40,592 nucleotides of DNA. Origin: Paenibacillus sp. 32O-W. Its GTDB lineage: Bacteria; Bacillota; Bacilli; Paenibacillales; NBRC-103111. Shown here piece after piece: positions 1 through 7,322 of the stretch (its first letter is position 1; each line of letters starts with the position of its first letter). A program made the position numbers and the translations under genes. The stretch lies in the NCBI RefSeq assembly GCF_007679495.1, contig NZ_VEGP01000053.1, forward strand, positions 1-40,592, given 5' to 3'. Under the pieces are notes generated by a model. The model saw nothing but the letters and a program-made list of their open reading frames with translations, was not told where the DNA came from and made no database searches.

Positions 1-168
1 CATTTTCGCCCATTCGCTTGAATCTACCTGTACAAAATACAGTTAGACGCGCCATTCCGTTTGCACGGCACCAGCAGGCGGTGAAAATAGACGGATTTTC
101 CAGTTAGACGTGCCGCTCCGCTTGCAACGATGCCTGCAGACGGTAAAATAGACGGATTTTCAAGGTAG
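1..168 (+). repeat. Palindromic dispersed repeat, copy A, with internal 61-bp tandem duplication
   Basis: The core runs from CTACCT (24-29) to AGGTAG (163-168), near-inverted ends as in a MITE. Inside are two diverged 61-bp units, 40-100 and 101-161, each starting CAGTTAGACG and ending GACGGATTTTC. The left part matches the copy at 40482-40592 (opposite strand) almost base for base. The last 35 bases also match that copy, so copy A looks like the 83-bp form expanded by one internal unit. The flank CGCCCATTCGCTTGAAT is conserved with the core. There is no coding potential that I trust. Confidence 0.8.
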
Positions 169-280
169 AAATACCCCAAAATGTATGTATGAAAGTAAAC
201 AGCAGTACCTGCTGAACTCATCCCTTGTCCTATATACTTAGCCCCATAAATTAATTATTGTCTGGAGGCATTGGATCATA

Positions 281-1129
281 ATGAAACTTCATATTACTTA
301 TGATCATCCCATTGCTATCAATGCTTTCGAATGGACTCCCGCCACTTATCGGCAGCCGCCTCATGTGCATGCAAGTCTGGAGATCGGCCTTTGTTTAACA
401 GGCAAAGGCTGTTTTTTCTTCGGGAATAAACAATATGCGGCTAATCCCGGCGACTTATTCCTGGTCAATAGTGAGGAACGGCATATTGCCCAATCTGCCC
501 CCGACGACCCGAGCCGCTATCTTTTTATAAACTTTGATCCCGCGCTGCTTCTGGCGGAGGATCCTGGTCTGCTGCTGCCATTCTCCTATCGCTCCACACA
601 TTTTTGCAATCATATTATTGGCGGCTCGCCCCTCGCCAAACAGCTTACTCCTTGGGTGCTGACTATAGCGGAAGAACTGCGGGAGAAGTCCCCGGGTTAT
701 TTGGTAATGGCCAAAAGCGCTCTCATTCAGCTGTGCGGCCGTCTTCTGCGACATTACAACGGTTTGCTAACGGATGATGAGAGGCATAATATGGTACAGT
801 CCGTTCGCCAGGTGCAGTCGCTGGCCGCTTTGGTCGAGCAGCGTTACACCGGGCCGGTCAGCTTAGCGGAATTGGCTGATGAACTTGGTTTAAGCGTCTC
901 GCGCGTGAGCCGCGCGTTTCTGGAAACGACCGGTTACCGTTTCTCGGAGTATGTTTCCTTGCTGCGTATCCAGGCGGCCAAGCGGGAATTGGCGGGAACG
1001 GACAAAGCTGTTGCTGATATTGCATTCGAATGCGGCTTTCAAAGCTTGCCGACCTTTTACCGCGTTTTTAAAGAGACTGTCGGCATGTCTCCGATCCGTT
1101 ATCGGCAATCTATGGGGGTTACGGAATGA
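281..1129 (+). CDS. AraC-family transcriptional regulator with N-terminal cupin
   Basis: This 282-residue protein has the two-domain plan of sugar-responsive AraC regulators. The N-terminal cupin-like sensor (about residues 5-110) carries a PPHVHASLEIG motif with His28 and His30 on the first strands. The C-terminal double helix-turn-helix spans about residues 185-275, with SLAELADELGLSVSRVSRAF in the first helix pair and the family signature DIAFECGFQSLPTFYRVFKETVGMSP in shortened form in the second. A GGAGG lies 12 bases before the ATG, a rather long spacing. The next gene, an ADP-ribosylglycohydrolase, follows 106 bases later on the same strand and is a plausible target. The ligand is unknown; a sugar or glycoside is typical of this class. 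Confidence 0.9.
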   Translation: MKLHITYDHPIAINAFEWTPATYRQPPHVHASLEIGLCLTGKGCFFFGNKQYAANPGDLFLVNSEERHIAQSAPDDPSRYLFINFDPALLLAEDPGLLLPFSYRSTHFCNHIIGGSPLAKQLTPWVLTIAEELREKSPGYLVMAKSALIQLCGRLLRHYNGLLTDDERHNMVQSVRQVQSLAALVEQRYTGPVSLAELADELGLSVSRVSRAFLETTGYRFSEYVSLLRIQAAKRELAGTDKAVADIAFECGFQSLPTFYRVFKETVGMSPIRYRQSMGVTE

Positions 1130-1235
1130 GCAAAAAATGAGAATTACGCTTTCCTAATTTGAGAAGCCATTGCCGGCATGGCTGGTTATAATCAAGGCAT
1201 ATGTTGATTTCACGTATTTCAGGAGGGCAGCCGTT

Positions 1236-2618
1236 ATGACGAAATGGTTTGGACTGAGGGAATTGGTTCGGGAAGAAATAAGACAGCGCGGAGAAGAAGG
1301 CTGTAATGTAGAAGGGATGGCCGAACGTCTGGAAGCGGCCGGCACAGACGAAGTAAAGCTAATGGAAGTATACCGGGCTTTAATGGCTCTTGAGCCACGT
1401 GCGGATTTCAAGTATATCGAGCCGTCGGAATTGGAAGCCATTCGCGCCGAACGTCCGGACGGACCGAGAATACTGTCCGGAAACTGGGATGAACTTAAAT
1501 GGCAGGATAAATTTCATGGTGCTTGGCTCGGCCGTTCGGCCGGTTGTGCGCTCGGAAAACCTCTGGAGTCTCTTCCCTTCATGCAAGGCTCCGGCGGCAG
1601 ACCCGGCTGGCACAATATTAAATTGTGGTTCGAAGGCGCAGGGCAATGGCCGATTCGCCATTATACACCGGGCGAATCAACTGCAGAGGCCGAGTACGGT
1701 ATCGAGATAGCCCGATGGTGCAGCTTGGCCAGCTGCCGGGAAAACATTCGCTTTATGGAAACGGACGATGATATTCGTTATACCGTTCTTGGCCTGCTCA
1801 TGCTTGAGGAACGCGGGCTTGATTTCAACTCCTGGGACGTGGGTAAGCTGTGGCATCGCCAGTTATCATTCGGGCAGGTATTCACGGCTGAAGCGCAGTC
1901 CTATCTTAATTTCGCTCGTGTCACTTCACATATTAGCGGCGCCCAGCCGGATGACTGGGAGAAACATATCCATTGGGTACGTTCTTATTTGAATCCCTAC
2001 CGCGAATGGATCGGCGCCCAGATCCGTGTGGACGGCTATGCATACGGTGCTGCCGGCCAGCCCCAGCTTGCAGCCAAGCTTGCTTGGCGGGACGCTTCCT
2101 TCTCCCATGTGAAGAATGGTATTTACGGCGCCATGTTCTGCTCGGCTATGATTGCCGCCGCATTCGTTGAAAGTGATATGAAGCGAATTGTCGAGATCGG
2201 ATTGAGTGAAATACCGAAACGCAGCCGTCTTGCAGAAGATATCGCCATAGCGGTCAAAATTGCTGAGGAAACGGAAGACACATTAGAATTGGTGAGTAAA
2301 ATATGGGAGACATTTAAGCACTATCACCATGTTCATACCAATAATAATGCTGCATTATGCGCGGCTGCTCTCATTCATTCCGGAGGCGATTTCGAGAAAG
2401 GCATTACGACAGCCGTACTTGGCGGCTGGGACACCGATTGCAACGGCGCCACCGTCGGTTCCATTCTTGGCGCATCGCTTGGAGCGGCGGCGCTTCCCGA
2501 GAAGTGGATCTCGCCGCTAAACGATACCTTGTATGCCGATGTCAGCGGCTTCCACCCCATTGCCATCTCCGAATGCGCTCAAAGAAGCTATCATGTCTTC
2601 CGAAAATTGCAGCATTAA
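1236..2618 (+). CDS. ADP-ribosylglycohydrolase family protein
   Basis: The ATG at 1236 is preceded by AGGAGGG (1221-1227) and is preferred over an upstream in-frame ATG at 1170. The product is 460 residues. After an unusual N-terminal region of about 90 residues, the family fold begins near GAWLGRSAGCALGKPLE. The metal-binding signatures are visible as METDDD (TDDD at residues 176-179) and GGWDTDCNGA (D399, D401, N403), so the dinuclear Mg site looks complete. Members of this family remove ADP-ribose from proteins or small molecules, but many bacterial members next to AraC regulators lie in sugar or nucleoside catabolism and have no assigned substrate. The protein is longer than DraG or ARH3, and the extra N-terminal part is unexplained. 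No signal peptide is seen, so it should be cytoplasmic. Confidence 0.88.
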   Translation: MTKWFGLRELVREEIRQRGEEGCNVEGMAERLEAAGTDEVKLMEVYRALMALEPRADFKYIEPSELEAIRAERPDGPRILSGNWDELKWQDKFHGAWLGRSAGCALGKPLESLPFMQGSGGRPGWHNIKLWFEGAGQWPIRHYTPGESTAEAEYGIEIARWCSLASCRENIRFMETDDDIRYTVLGLLMLEERGLDFNSWDVGKLWHRQLSFGQVFTAEAQSYLNFARVTSHISGAQPDDWEKHIHWVRSYLNPYREWIGAQIRVDGYAYGAAGQPQLAAKLAWRDASFSHVKNGIYGAMFCSAMIAAAFVESDMKRIVEIGLSEIPKRSRLAEDIAIAVKIAEETEDTLELVSKIWETFKHYHHVHTNNNAALCAAALIHSGGDFEKGITTAVLGGWDTDCNGATVGSILGASLGAAALPEKWISPLNDTLYADVSGFHPIAISECAQRSYHVFRKLQH

Positions 2619-2637
2619 AATTATTTAGGATGATCGG

Positions 2638-2792
2638 TAAAAAAAGCTCCTAACGGAGCCTCTTCGAAGAAGATTAACCCGGTATTAGAGGAAGCTTTTT
2701 ATGCCAATAGGAATCTATATTTTCATCGTATTAACACTGTAAAGAACTTAAAGATTCCTATGTGGTAACAAAAAGAACGCCTTACGGCGTCC
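2638..2792 (+). repeat. Three-hairpin dispersed repeat, copy 1
   Basis: Hairpin 1 (2641-2700) opens AAAAAGCTCC, contains the small stem GCTCC-taac-GGAGC, and closes AGAGGAAGCTTTTT. Hairpin 2 pairs ATAGGAATCT (2707-2716) perfectly with AGATTCCTAT (2752-2761) around a loop holding TTAACACTGTAAAGAACTT. Hairpin 3 (2775-2792) pairs AACGCC with GGCGT around TTAC. Copies at 8856 and 40317 keep the order, spacing and loop but differ in stems 2 and 3. It lies in the 328-base gap between two convergent genes, and hairpin 1 could act as a terminator for the glycohydrolase. Confidence 0.85.
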
Positions 2793-2826
2793 TTTAAATG
2801 AGGGGATAGGTTTCTGTTATTACCTG

Positions 2827-2850
2827 GGCCGGCATCGATCGATGCCGGCC
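2827..2850. repeat. Perfect 24-bp palindrome
   Basis: GGCCGGCATCGA is followed directly by its reverse complement, giving a gapless 24-bp palindrome. It sits between the three-hairpin repeat and the 3' end of the convergent gene ending at 2947. There is no U-run after it on either strand, so it is not a canonical terminator. It could be a protein-binding site or cruciform. Confidence 0.8.
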
Positions 2851-2946
2851 TTCCACTTTTACCGTACATCCGTAAATCAAAAAAATCTCCGCAATGAATC
2901 ATGCGAAAGATTTTTTTGCCTAGCTCTTGACTGTTCCCTTCACTTC

Positions 2947-3543
2947 TCACATCTCCAGCGTGAGCATTTCTCTGCTCAGCTCCTCCAGCTTTTTCTTAAT
3001 CTCCATAATCTCACTGTAGTTGCCGCGCTCCAACGCTTCCTGCAGGTTGGCCAGCTCATAATCCAATTCCATTCGCAAAACCGGTATCCGCTCTTCTATA
3101 CGTGTCGACTTGAGTGCTTCCGTCATTTCTTCTAAAGTAACCATAGGATCCCTCTGAAAAATTATTTTATGGTCCACCCCGGAAATCTCAACCATCCGAA
3201 TTATTTCACCGAACATGATGCTTTCTATCAATATCTGTCTTTCCTTAAACCTCTTGACCACCGCATGCCCTCTTGTGTCGCCTATCATTTTTTCCATCAA
3301 TTCCGAAAGCTTCTCATCTTTAAAAGAGTAGCTTCCCACCATCTTGAAACGTTCCCCGATCCGCTCAAATTTCAATTTGACGAGTTTCCTGCCTGTGCGG
3401 ACGGAGATGATGAACTGGGTATCGTTTTCATTCCAGTATAATGAGAACCCTTCCTGAATCAACGCCTTGATGAAGTTCCGGATTTGACGGCGATCAAACC
3501 GCAATTCTAAGTTGCAATACTCCACTTCGTGCCCATTGCTCAC
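2947..3543 (-). CDS. Conserved hypothetical protein, lineage-type
   Basis: The best start is the GTG at 3543: GGGGGAGGG stands 8 bases ahead of it, and an upstream ATG at 3561 has the ribosome site inside its own codons. The product has 198 residues and is soluble, without signal peptide or membrane segments. The first 130 residues look like a small alpha/beta domain rich in charged strands (around LKFERIGERFKMVGSYSF). The last 60 are strongly helical and probably coiled coil (ANLQEALERGNYSEIMEIKK). I recall similar proteins in Paenibacillus, some carrying a misleading peptide-synthetase label, but nothing here supports that function. It is monocistronic by context, with divergent and convergent neighbours far away. 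Confidence 0.7.
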   Translation of the reverse strand: MSNGHEVEYCNLELRFDRRQIRNFIKALIQEGFSLYWNENDTQFIISVRTGRKLVKLKFERIGERFKMVGSYSFKDEKLSELMEKMIGDTRGHAVVKRFKERQILIESIMFGEIIRMVEISGVDHKIIFQRDPMVTLEEMTEALKSTRIEERIPVLRMELDYELANLQEALERGNYSEIMEIKKKLEELSREMLTLEM

Positions 3544-4112
3544 GGCCGATCCCTCCCCCATCGCACTTACTTGACAGAATGTTCAGACAACTTATCCTTT
3601 TACAATATCTTATTACCATTATTATGTTTTAGCAACTTGGTTTAATGATTAAATCTTGCTGCGGGGAGAAATTTGGTTGAATGTCCAAGATTGCATGTCG
3701 GGGCTGAGACTTCGGGATTGATCTCGTCCTTCTGTTTATAGCTTAGACAAAAAATCTTCAATAGAAACCTATTTATGACGAGAAAACTCTCAAAAGAATA
3801 ATTTAACGGATCCACGGCGGCATTTCGAGCTTGGTGTTCCCCTTCGCGATAGCTCGAACGCTTTAAGGACGGGGGCTCCCGGAATGGATTCGGAACCTGC
3901 TTCACTCTCAAGGAGAATTAGTTTAGACGGGACAGCATCTTCGAAAGGGCTTCCATGAGAGGCTTTTCCTATCTCCGGTTAATCGAGGAATAGGTAGCTT
4001 GCAGGTAATAAGGATGGCCGGAAGAGGCTGATCCATCATCGCAGGTTTAGATATGCTATAGTTAATGTAAACTAACGAATAAATCAGTTCAAGCACACTG
4101 GAGGAATCACCA
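3544..4112. other. Gene-poor intergenic stretch with small inverted repeats
   Basis: No convincing gene is seen. An 89-codon minus-strand frame (3642-3911) has no ribosome site and a composition unlike its neighbours. Visible structure includes a perfect 8-bp inverted repeat TTCGAGCT (3824-3831) / AGCTCGAA (3851-3858), an imperfect pair CCGGAAT/ATTCGG near 3880-3892, and CCTAT...ATAGG near 3970-3993. These could be part of an unrecognised structured RNA. The last 60 bases probably hold the yktB promoter. Confidence 0.4.
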
Positions 4113-4736
4113 ATGACTTTTCAAGGATTTAGCCAACAAGATTTCAAAGCACTGACTATAGACGGTCTGGAGCCCAGAATGGAAGCCATTATCGGAATGA
4201 TTCGGCCGAAATTAACGGAGCTTGGCGAGCTGCTGGCCCCATCGCTGTCCGCTCTATGCGGGGAACCGATGTTTCCCCATGTGGCCAAGCATGCCCGGCG
4301 GACCGTTAACCCCCCGAATGACACCTGGGTTGCTTGGGCGAATAACAGAAGAGGCTATAAAGCTCATCCCCACTTCCAACTGGGCTTGTGGTCGACTCAC
4401 CTGTTCCTGCAGTTCGCTATCATTTATGAAAGCACGAACAAGGCGGTTTTTGCCGATAAGCTGCTGGATAACCTGGCGGAAGTGAAGCAGGCCATCCCCG
4501 ATCACTTCTATTGGTCCGACGACCATACCCGGCCGGAGACCGTGCCCCATCGGGACATGAATGAAGAAGACTGGATTCAGTGGATGGATAAGCTCAAGAA
4601 GGTAAAGAAAGCGGAAGTGCTGTGCGGACTGCGAATTGAAAGGAATGACCCGCTGCTCAAGAACGGCAAGAAGCTGATCGGGTTAGCGGAGCAAACTTTT
4701 GAAACCTTGGTCCCGTTATACCGTATTGCTTTCTAG
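4113..4736 (+). CDS. yktB: UPF0637/DUF1054 family protein YktB
   Basis: The 207-residue length and sequence match the Bacillus YktB family over the whole protein. Recognisable stretches are GLEPRMEAIIGMIRPKLTELG near the start, HVAKHARRTVNPPNDTWVAW in the middle, and the KAHPHFQLGLW and VLCGLRIERND motifs later. A GGAGG lies 9 bases before the ATG. The family is cytoplasmic, common in Bacillales, has a solved fold and no assigned biochemical role. Several conserved His and Trp residues line the middle of the protein. It appears monocistronic. Confidence 0.9.
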   Translation: MTFQGFSQQDFKALTIDGLEPRMEAIIGMIRPKLTELGELLAPSLSALCGEPMFPHVAKHARRTVNPPNDTWVAWANNRRGYKAHPHFQLGLWSTHLFLQFAIIYESTNKAVFADKLLDNLAEVKQAIPDHFYWSDDHTRPETVPHRDMNEEDWIQWMDKLKKVKKAEVLCGLRIERNDPLLKNGKKLIGLAEQTFETLVPLYRIAF

Positions 4737-4998
4737 CAGGGAAAACCCGAAACCGGGCATTTGGATAGGCAGCACCTGACGCAGCTTAAGCTCCTGAAGG
4801 AGTATTGCGGAGATGGGAGGCCGCTTCTCGGGATTTCCGGCATGTATGCGAAGGCCTAATGAACCGTTTAGTAACAAAAAGTTACAAACTTTTAAAGTTA
4901 TTTAATCTGTTTTTAAATTTAAATTAATGTTTTTGGGTTATTTTATACATATAGGGAGAGAAGGACCGGCTTACCATCAGGAAAGGAAGGTGAACGTT
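4737..4998. other. Intergenic leader region, nothing assigned
   Basis: The first part holds short GC-rich inverted repeats (CCCG-aaac-CGGG at about 4747-4758, CTCCTGAAGGAG near 4791). From 4860 the sequence turns AT-rich, as for a promoter of the following secreted-protein gene. I compared the GC-rich part with c-di-AMP and c-di-GMP riboswitches by eye and did not find their conserved cores. Confidence 0.3.
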
Positions 4999-5691
4999 AT
5001 GAGGTCAAAAACGATCGTAACGACGGCACTCGTGCTATCGCTCGTCTTCAGCGGAAATATAGCCTACGGATTGGCTAAAGATTCCGGCAAGTCCGGAGCG
5101 TTGGAAAGAAGCTGGACCAAGGAAAAGAATGACCGGATCAAACAGCTGCGCGACCGTCGTCACCGCTCTAACCAAGACGGGAAAGACGGAAAATCGGCGC
5201 TGCCCATTCTTAAGGAGACTGCCTCACTGCTCGGAATAACCAAGGAGGACCTCGTCAAAGAATTAAAGCAAGGCAAAAGCTTGTCAGACGTTGCCCAATC
5301 CCGCGGAATAAGCGAAAGCGACCTGATCGGTAAGCTGCTTGCCCTCCGAAACCAGAAAATCAATGATGCGGTAATCGCCGGCAAATTGACTGCGGAGAAG
5401 GCTGAGAAGATCAAAGCTTACATGAACGATCATATCACCTACATGGTCAAGCAGAAAGGAATCAAGGCTCTGCACAAAGACCGGTGGAAATCGATGAGAC
5501 ATGACACCCTGAACCATTTCAACCCCGGAAAAGTCGCTGCCATTATCGGCATTACCGAGGAAGCGCTATCTTCCCAGCTTAAGGAAGGGAAGACTCTGGT
5601 TGAAATTGCAGAGGCCAATGGGATAAGCAAAGAACTGCTGATCGCCAAGCTGAAGGAAGAGGCCAAGGACTTGCCGGCTCCTGCCCATTAG
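4999..5691 (+). CDS. Secreted helical-repeat protein
   Basis: The ATG at 4999 follows GGAAGG and begins a clear signal peptide (MRSKTIVTTALVLSLVFSGN, cleavage probably after the Ala-Tyr-Gly region). An in-frame ATG 24 codons upstream would spoil that signal. The mature protein has two copies of a helical unit: about residues 72-110 (LGITKEDLVKELKQGKSLSD, VAQSRGISESDLI) and about 190-226 (IGITEEALSSQLKEGKTLVE, IAEANGISKELLI). The unit is common in exported proteins of Gram-positive bacteria and resembles DUF2680-like segments. Between them is a Lys-rich helical linker, after a basic spacer behind the signal peptide. The role is unknown; the high Lys content would allow binding to anionic wall polymers or DNA. 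A strong terminator follows. Confidence 0.75.
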   Translation: MRSKTIVTTALVLSLVFSGNIAYGLAKDSGKSGALERSWTKEKNDRIKQLRDRRHRSNQDGKDGKSALPILKETASLLGITKEDLVKELKQGKSLSDVAQSRGISESDLIGKLLALRNQKINDAVIAGKLTAEKAEKIKAYMNDHITYMVKQKGIKALHKDRWKSMRHDTLNHFNPGKVAAIIGITEEALSSQLKEGKTLVEIAEANGISKELLIAKLKEEAKDLPAPAH

Positions 5692-5780
5692 AAGCCGGGA
5701 GCACGCGGACAAGCCATTGGTAACGGCCGGTCGATTCATATCAACTTAGCCGGCTTAGATTAAAATTCAATCAGGTAGAA

Positions 5781-5822
5781 AAAAGGTGGTTGGCGAAGTT
5801 TCCTTCCCAACCACCTTTTTTT
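5781..5822. terminator. Bidirectional intrinsic terminator
   Basis: A 13-bp perfect stem, AAAAGGTGGTTGG (5781-5793) with CCAACCACCTTTT (5807-5819), has T-runs on both strands. It lies between the convergent secreted-protein gene and the MFS gene and can serve both. Confidence 0.9.
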
Positions 5823-5853
5823 ATTCTGTGGAGGATTCTTGAGTCCCTTTCCC

Positions 5854-7041
5854 TTATTGGAGGGTGGCTTCGTTCTCCGACCTGCTGTAACGCTTATCCA
5901 GACGGACAAACTGGGCTACCAGCGTCAAGGCAGCCACACAAAGTGCCGCTCCAACGATAAACGGCAGAGAAGCCTCCAAGCCATACAAGGCCATAGCGAT
6001 CAGCGGACCGGCAATCCGGCCGAGGCTGTCCATCGATGAATTCAGACCGGTGGCCACTCCCTGCCCCACATTCGTTTTCTGGGTTATCAGGGAGATAACA
6101 CACGGACGAATCAGTGCATTCCCTGCGCCAAATACGGAAAGATAGATGGCCGCTGTCACGACGTTAGTCGAATAAAGAATAAGCACGAAGCCAATGGCGG
6201 ACACCAGCAGTCCGATCCGGATCGCCGTCTTCTCCATTCCCGGCTTGATATACCTGCGCACTACGCCGCCTTGAATTAATGCACCGACCAATCCGCTGAC
6301 AAAGAACATCCAGCCGGCCTCGTAAGAGCCGATGCCAATCTTCATCATTTGAAACAGCTGGAAGGTCGTCTCCAAACCGGCGAGTGTAAACGTGACAAAG
6401 AAAGACAGAATATACAAATATTTAAGCGGCCCATGGAAGGCCGTCCATCTCGAAGTTCGCGGCTGCTCCGACCTCTGCTTGCGGACGGCTTGCGGCAGCG
6501 ATTCCGTTAGAAAACGGAAAGCGAACACAAAGGTTAACAAAGAAAGTAATGACGAGGCCAGGAAGGGAATATGCGTGCCCCATAAACTTAATATTCCTCC
6601 CAAGGCGGGGCCAAACAGAAATCCGAGCCCGATGGACATCCCGACGAGCCCCATACCCTTCGTCCGATTCTCCTCGCTGGTAATGTCCGCGACATAGGCT
6701 ACCGCACATGAGGTAACGGCCCCGGAGAAAGCACCCCCTATAATTCGGGACGCATACATGAGCCACAGGTTATCACCGGCAATACCGAACAGAAAGAAGC
6801 TCAGGCTGAAGCCGATCAGCCCGGTTAGCAGGACAGGCCTGCGGCCGATTCGGTCGGAGACGCCGCCCCACCAAGGCGACATGACGAAGGAGACGGCAGA
6901 GTACAGCGAAAGAAGCAGAGCTAGATGGATGCCCTCTCCTTCGCCGCCCCCGATGATGACCGGCAGCACAGGTATAATAATGCCGAAGCCTATGAACACG
7001 GTCATCAACAGCAGCATGATGATGATCATTTGTTTCTTCAT
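5854..7041 (-). CDS. MFS drug:H+ antiporter (DHA1-like)
   Basis: The start at 7041 has GAGGAGG close upstream. Upstream in-frame ATGs (7128, 7170) would add a polar, charged tail ahead of the first membrane helix. The product is 395 residues with about twelve hydrophobic segments. The MFS motif A is GGVSDRIGRRP (residues 59-69) in the loop after helix 2. The antiporter motif C is visible as GLGFLFGPALGG in helix 5, which marks an exporter of the tetracycline/multidrug type. It is inserted in the cytoplasmic membrane. It is divergent from the speA-like gene with a 281-base gap. The substrate cannot be told from sequence. Confidence 0.88.
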   Translation of the reverse strand: MKKQMIIIMLLLMTVFIGFGIIIPVLPVIIGGGEGEGIHLALLLSLYSAVSFVMSPWWGGVSDRIGRRPVLLTGLIGFSLSFFLFGIAGDNLWLMYASRIIGGAFSGAVTSCAVAYVADITSEENRTKGMGLVGMSIGLGFLFGPALGGILSLWGTHIPFLASSLLSLLTFVFAFRFLTESLPQAVRKQRSEQPRTSRWTAFHGPLKYLYILSFFVTFTLAGLETTFQLFQMMKIGIGSYEAGWMFFVSGLVGALIQGGVVRRYIKPGMEKTAIRIGLLVSAIGFVLILYSTNVVTAAIYLSVFGAGNALIRPCVISLITQKTNVGQGVATGLNSSMDSLGRIAGPLIAMALYGLEASLPFIVGAALCVAALTLVAQFVRLDKRYSRSENEATLQ

Positions 7042-7322
7042 AATTGGGTTCCTCCTCTTGCACGAACGTGATCTGGCCTGATCATCCAATAGTTGTTGCG
7101 GGGAAAGGCCATAATAATTAGCGAGCATGCGGCAATGGCCTTCTTCATTATTCGTCCATCGTCCGATCAAGAAATTTCTCTTGCATCCTTTTGCTATTTT
7201 GATATACTCATTTTGTTTACCACTTTAGGGGAGCTTAGTGAACCCGTTACGGAATCAGGTCAAAACGGGCATTACGGACAGGCCCCTTGGTTGAAATTCA
7301 TACGGAAGGGAAGAAGGTTACA

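Noticed and set aside
24-221. 65-codon minus-strand frame
   Set aside because: It lies wholly inside the palindromic repeat and its tandem units; no start context.
2638-2792. T-box or retron msr/msd RNA for the three-hairpin repeat
   Set aside because: No T-box sequence is visible, copies do not precede aminoacyl or amino-acid genes, and no reverse transcriptase lies near any copy.
3642-3911. 89-codon minus-strand frame
   Set aside because: No ribosome site, unusual composition, no family seen. Kept only as a note on the gap.
4737-4998. Riboswitch upstream of the secreted repeat protein
   Set aside because: GC-rich inverted repeats drew attention, but the conserved cores of c-di-AMP and c-di-GMP riboswitches were not found.
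7042-7170. 43-residue N-terminal extension of the MFS pump
   Set aside because: The extension is in frame, but it is polar, precedes the first helix and the strong ribosome site is at 7041.
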